From Planctomycetes bacterium syqfu (GTDB lineage: Bacteria; Planctomycetota; Phycisphaerae; Phycisphaerales; Phycisphaeraceae), in the NCBI GenBank assembly GCA_020974905.1, contig CP087563.1, forward strand, positions 5,394,001 through 5,458,000: a stretch of 64,000 bases of DNA, read 5' to 3'. This document shows positions 62,099 to 64,000 of the stretch, one piece after another. The notes under the pieces were generated by a model. It worked only from the letters and a program-made list of their open reading frames with translations, did not search any database and was not told where the DNA came from. Positions within the stretch are counted from its first letter, which is position 1. Every line of letters starts with the position of its first letter. The position numbers and the translations under genes are program-made.

Positions 62099-62947
62099 TC
62101 ACTGGGCATGCTCACCCAGAAAACGCAGCAACTGTTCATCACTGACCTGACCCGGGTTGGCAAGGTCGCGCCCACGCAACGCCGACGGAACCTGCGGCCG
62201 GGCGTAACGCACATAATCAAACTCGGCATATAAGTCCGGTTGGCCGTTCTTGATCACCATTTTGTTATGTCTGGCTGGCGGGATGTCCTTGCAGTTGTCC
62301 CAGTCGGTGTAGCAGGTCAGTCCCGCCTGCAAGGTCTGTGGGAAGTCGGCGCGACGGTAGCGTTGGTGAACCGACCATTGACCGTTAACTTTTTTGAGCG
62401 TGATGACCGCCTGGCCGATTCGGGCAACTTGAATCACCGCGTGATCCACATTGGCGGGCTCGATCTGCAACTTGGAGTTGTTGTTGATGGTGGTCTTGAC
62501 TTCAAACTGATACTGCCCGGGTTTGTTGGCTGCGCCGTGCGACAGAAAGATGTAATTCTGCGGCGCATTGGGGCCGGTCGGGTTTCGGAGCATGATCCCG
62601 GCCAGCGAGAAACTCCGGCGTGGTGCTGCGTTTTTCGCACGGTTGGATGTTTTCAAAGACGTCGTGATCACAAAGTCGCCCGACACTTCTTTGTATGCCA
62701 ACACACCACGGTATTGCTGATACCAGACACTGGCGTATGGGATCATCACCATGTGACCGGCCTTGGACTTGTTGATGTCAAAGGTTTGGAGTTGGTCCGG
62801 TGCCTGATGGTCTTGGTGGATGCGTTGCCAATCCTTGAGCGAACTTGGCGTATCAAACTCGTCGCTGAGCTTGCTCAAATCATCAGCCGCAGTGGTCGGC
62901 AAAACAAGACACAGTGACAGACACAGCGCGCTCAAAAGTTTAGACAT
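62099..62947 (-). CDS. secreted concanavalin-like beta-sandwich protein
   Basis: The 282-residue product has a signal peptide (about 1-20, LLSALCLSLCLVLPTTAA). A single beta-sandwich domain follows that resembles the concanavalin-A-like (DUF1349/3-keto-disaccharide-hydrolase-type) folds: DFVITTSLKTSN, SLAGIMLRNP, YIFLSHG, and ITLKKVNGQWSVHQRY. In planctomycetes and their relatives such domains bind or cleave carbohydrates, but no catalytic residues can be named here. The C-terminal 30 residues (about 250-282) look like a helical tail. It is on the same strand as, and upstream of, the LacI/glycosidase operon, and 98 bp downstream of the MFS gene. Confidence 0.65.
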   Translation of the reverse strand: MSKLLSALCLSLCLVLPTTAADDLSKLSDEFDTPSSLKDWQRIHQDHQAPDQLQTFDINKSKAGHMVMIPYASVWYQQYRGVLAYKEVSGDFVITTSLKTSNRAKNAAPRRSFSLAGIMLRNPTGPNAPQNYIFLSHGAANKPGQYQFEVKTTINNNSKLQIEPANVDHAVIQVARIGQAVITLKKVNGQWSVHQRYRRADFPQTLQAGLTCYTDWDNCKDIPPARHNKMVIKNGQPDLYAEFDYVRYARPQVPSALRGRDLANPGQVSDEQLLRFLGEHAQ

Positions 62948-63045
62948 GGCGGGTTCCTTTGAAAGGATCAGTGTGGGGCATGAGGGACTGCATTATACCG
63001 CAACGCTGACTTGTGCCAGTGATTTTTTTAGACATTGCTCCCGAT

Positions 63046-64000
63046 TCAGGGGTTGATGACAGTCGGTGAGTGTGACTGTGTTTGAGAGGAGTGAAGTGTC
63101 TTGATGACAGGAATAATGCCCATGCAGATCAGTACGGCAAGCAGCAGGTAAACACTGCGTAACGCGTCCCATTGGGCCAGGAATCCGCCGAGACTGACGC
63201 TGATGCTATAGAGGATGCATCGTCCTAAACTTTCCACGGAGAGCGTGGTGGCTCGCCATGGCTTGTGCATGAACTTGTCGAGTCCGACGACGAAAAGTGG
63301 CCGACGCAAATTCTGTAACCCGGCTAAAAACACCATGGCAATCAGTCCCGGCCACGCCCAGTTCATCCACAGGCTTGTCACCGCAACGATCATCACCACA
63401 CATGTTGCAACGTAAATCACCGCGTTGGCTTTGACCACACCTTGATACCGTTTTTTCAGACGCTTGCCCTGCGTTGCGCAGAGTCCAGCCAACGTGTCCT
63501 GCACCAGGAAATACAGGCCGATCCCAAGTCCGCCAACTCCGCCGACCACCGCGACATCGCTGCGATCAAACCCCAACGCCAGAAACGGTTGCAGGTACGC
63601 GATGGCAACTTTGATCTGACTTTCAAAGAGCATCGAACTGATGAGCATCGCCCCAAGTCCCGGCGTGCCGAGCATGCCCAGTTTTCTTAACCATGAGTTG
63701 GGTTTGGCTTCTTGCGGAGATTGCTCCGAGTTTGCCGGAACATCGAGCTGGGTGTCATCGGACTTTTCATTGAAACTGTGATCCAATGATTTCGGGTAGG
63801 AGGCGATGAGTCCGGCGCCCAGGATGCACACACCCGCCGAGATGTAAAACAGACTGGTGAACGAAGCGGTGAGCCAAAGCAGCATGCCACCGAGAATTGC
63901 CGAGATGCCTGCGGTGACTTTGGAAAACACGCGCGCCGTTGCCATCACTTCGTCGATGTCGTGTTCCCGATCATGAAGCTGCGCCCAGTGGAGCATCATC
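63046..64000 (-). CDS. MFS transporter (5' end beyond the window)
   Basis: The visible 317 residues are the C-terminal part of a major-facilitator-type transporter with about eight to nine membrane helices. A charged loop at about 70-105 (KSLDHSFNEKSDD...) is the position of the central cytoplasmic loop, so roughly the last two thirds are present. The frame stays open to the right edge of the window, so the start and first helices are missing. SSMLFESQIKVAIAYLQPFL and AGLQNLRRPLF are within predicted helices. The substrate cannot be inferred; the neighbouring carbohydrate genes would fit a sugar. It lies upstream of the beta-sandwich protein gene on the same strand. Confidence 0.8.
   Translation of the reverse strand, partial: MMLHWAQLHDREHDIDEVMATARVFSKVTAGISAILGGMLLWLTASFTSLFYISAGVCILGAGLIASYPKSLDHSFNEKSDDTQLDVPANSEQSPQEAKPNSWLRKLGMLGTPGLGAMLISSMLFESQIKVAIAYLQPFLALGFDRSDVAVVGGVGGLGIGLYFLVQDTLAGLCATQGKRLKKRYQGVVKANAVIYVATCVVMIVAVTSLWMNWAWPGLIAMVFLAGLQNLRRPLFVVGLDKFMHKPWRATTLSVESLGRCILYSISVSLGGFLAQWDALRSVYLLLAVLICMGIIPVIKTLHSSQTQSHSPTVINP

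Overview
The window looks like a chromosomal segment of a planctomycete, most likely class Phycisphaerae. The evidence is two secreted proteins with a planctomycete-style prepilin N-terminus ([12 protein letters not shown]...[10 protein letters not shown]) and an H-x9-DG C-terminal signature, several LacI- or AraC-linked secreted glycoside hydrolases, a large MoxR/vWA operon and moderate GC content. The taxonomic call is inference; no rRNA or tRNA gene was seen.

Left part (1-31.8 kb). An AraC-type regulator, cut by the window edge, is divergent from fucU (fucose mutarotase) and a secreted GH5 enzyme. Next come an OppF-type ATPase, an HtrA protease, panB, a membrane-anchored EEP-fold protein, a LOG-family protein, a class V aminotransferase, a DUF3592 protein and an MsbA-like ABC exporter. 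A second carbohydrate block follows: a clan GH-A glycosidase, a LacI regulator and a divergent pseudopilin. After it lie a pair of tandem small membrane-protein paralogs behind a near-perfect sigma-54 promoter, a very large GH2-like glycosidase, a second LOG protein, RecQ, and two tandem sialate O-acetylesterases. Together these suggest growth on complex, partly acetylated or fucosylated polysaccharides.

Centre (32-51.5 kb). One strand carries a co-directional cluster whose core has overlapping genes. In transcription order it is an alpha-2-macroglobulin-like protein, a coiled-coil DUF4175-like membrane protein, a ferric-type substrate-binding protein, a two-fold permease, an ABC ATPase continuous with an NHL-propeller lipoprotein, a 1001-residue vWA membrane protein, MoxR, a DUF58 protein and a BatA-like protein. 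A ferric-type ABC importer translationally coupled to a MoxR/vWA (Bat-like) module is the most unusual arrangement here and the best candidate for an undescribed system.

Right part (52-64 kb). An M16 lipoprotein protease is divergent from a methyltransferase. Then comes a minus-strand unit of a LacI regulator, a 1282-residue glycosidase with two discoidin-like domains, and a pseudopilin; the regulator has a 16-bp palindrome over its own promoter. A secreted beta-sandwich protein and a truncated MFS transporter close the window.

The intergenic space is rich in repeats: nested inverted-repeat elements at 14070-14427 and 51724-52211, palindromes built of short tandem words (CACGAAG, ACAGATGAAC and GCCAAGAT types) that mostly start with the same T5-A-C-type leader, RS3-like ATTCCCGC palindromes, and a run of small hairpins at 3163-3272.
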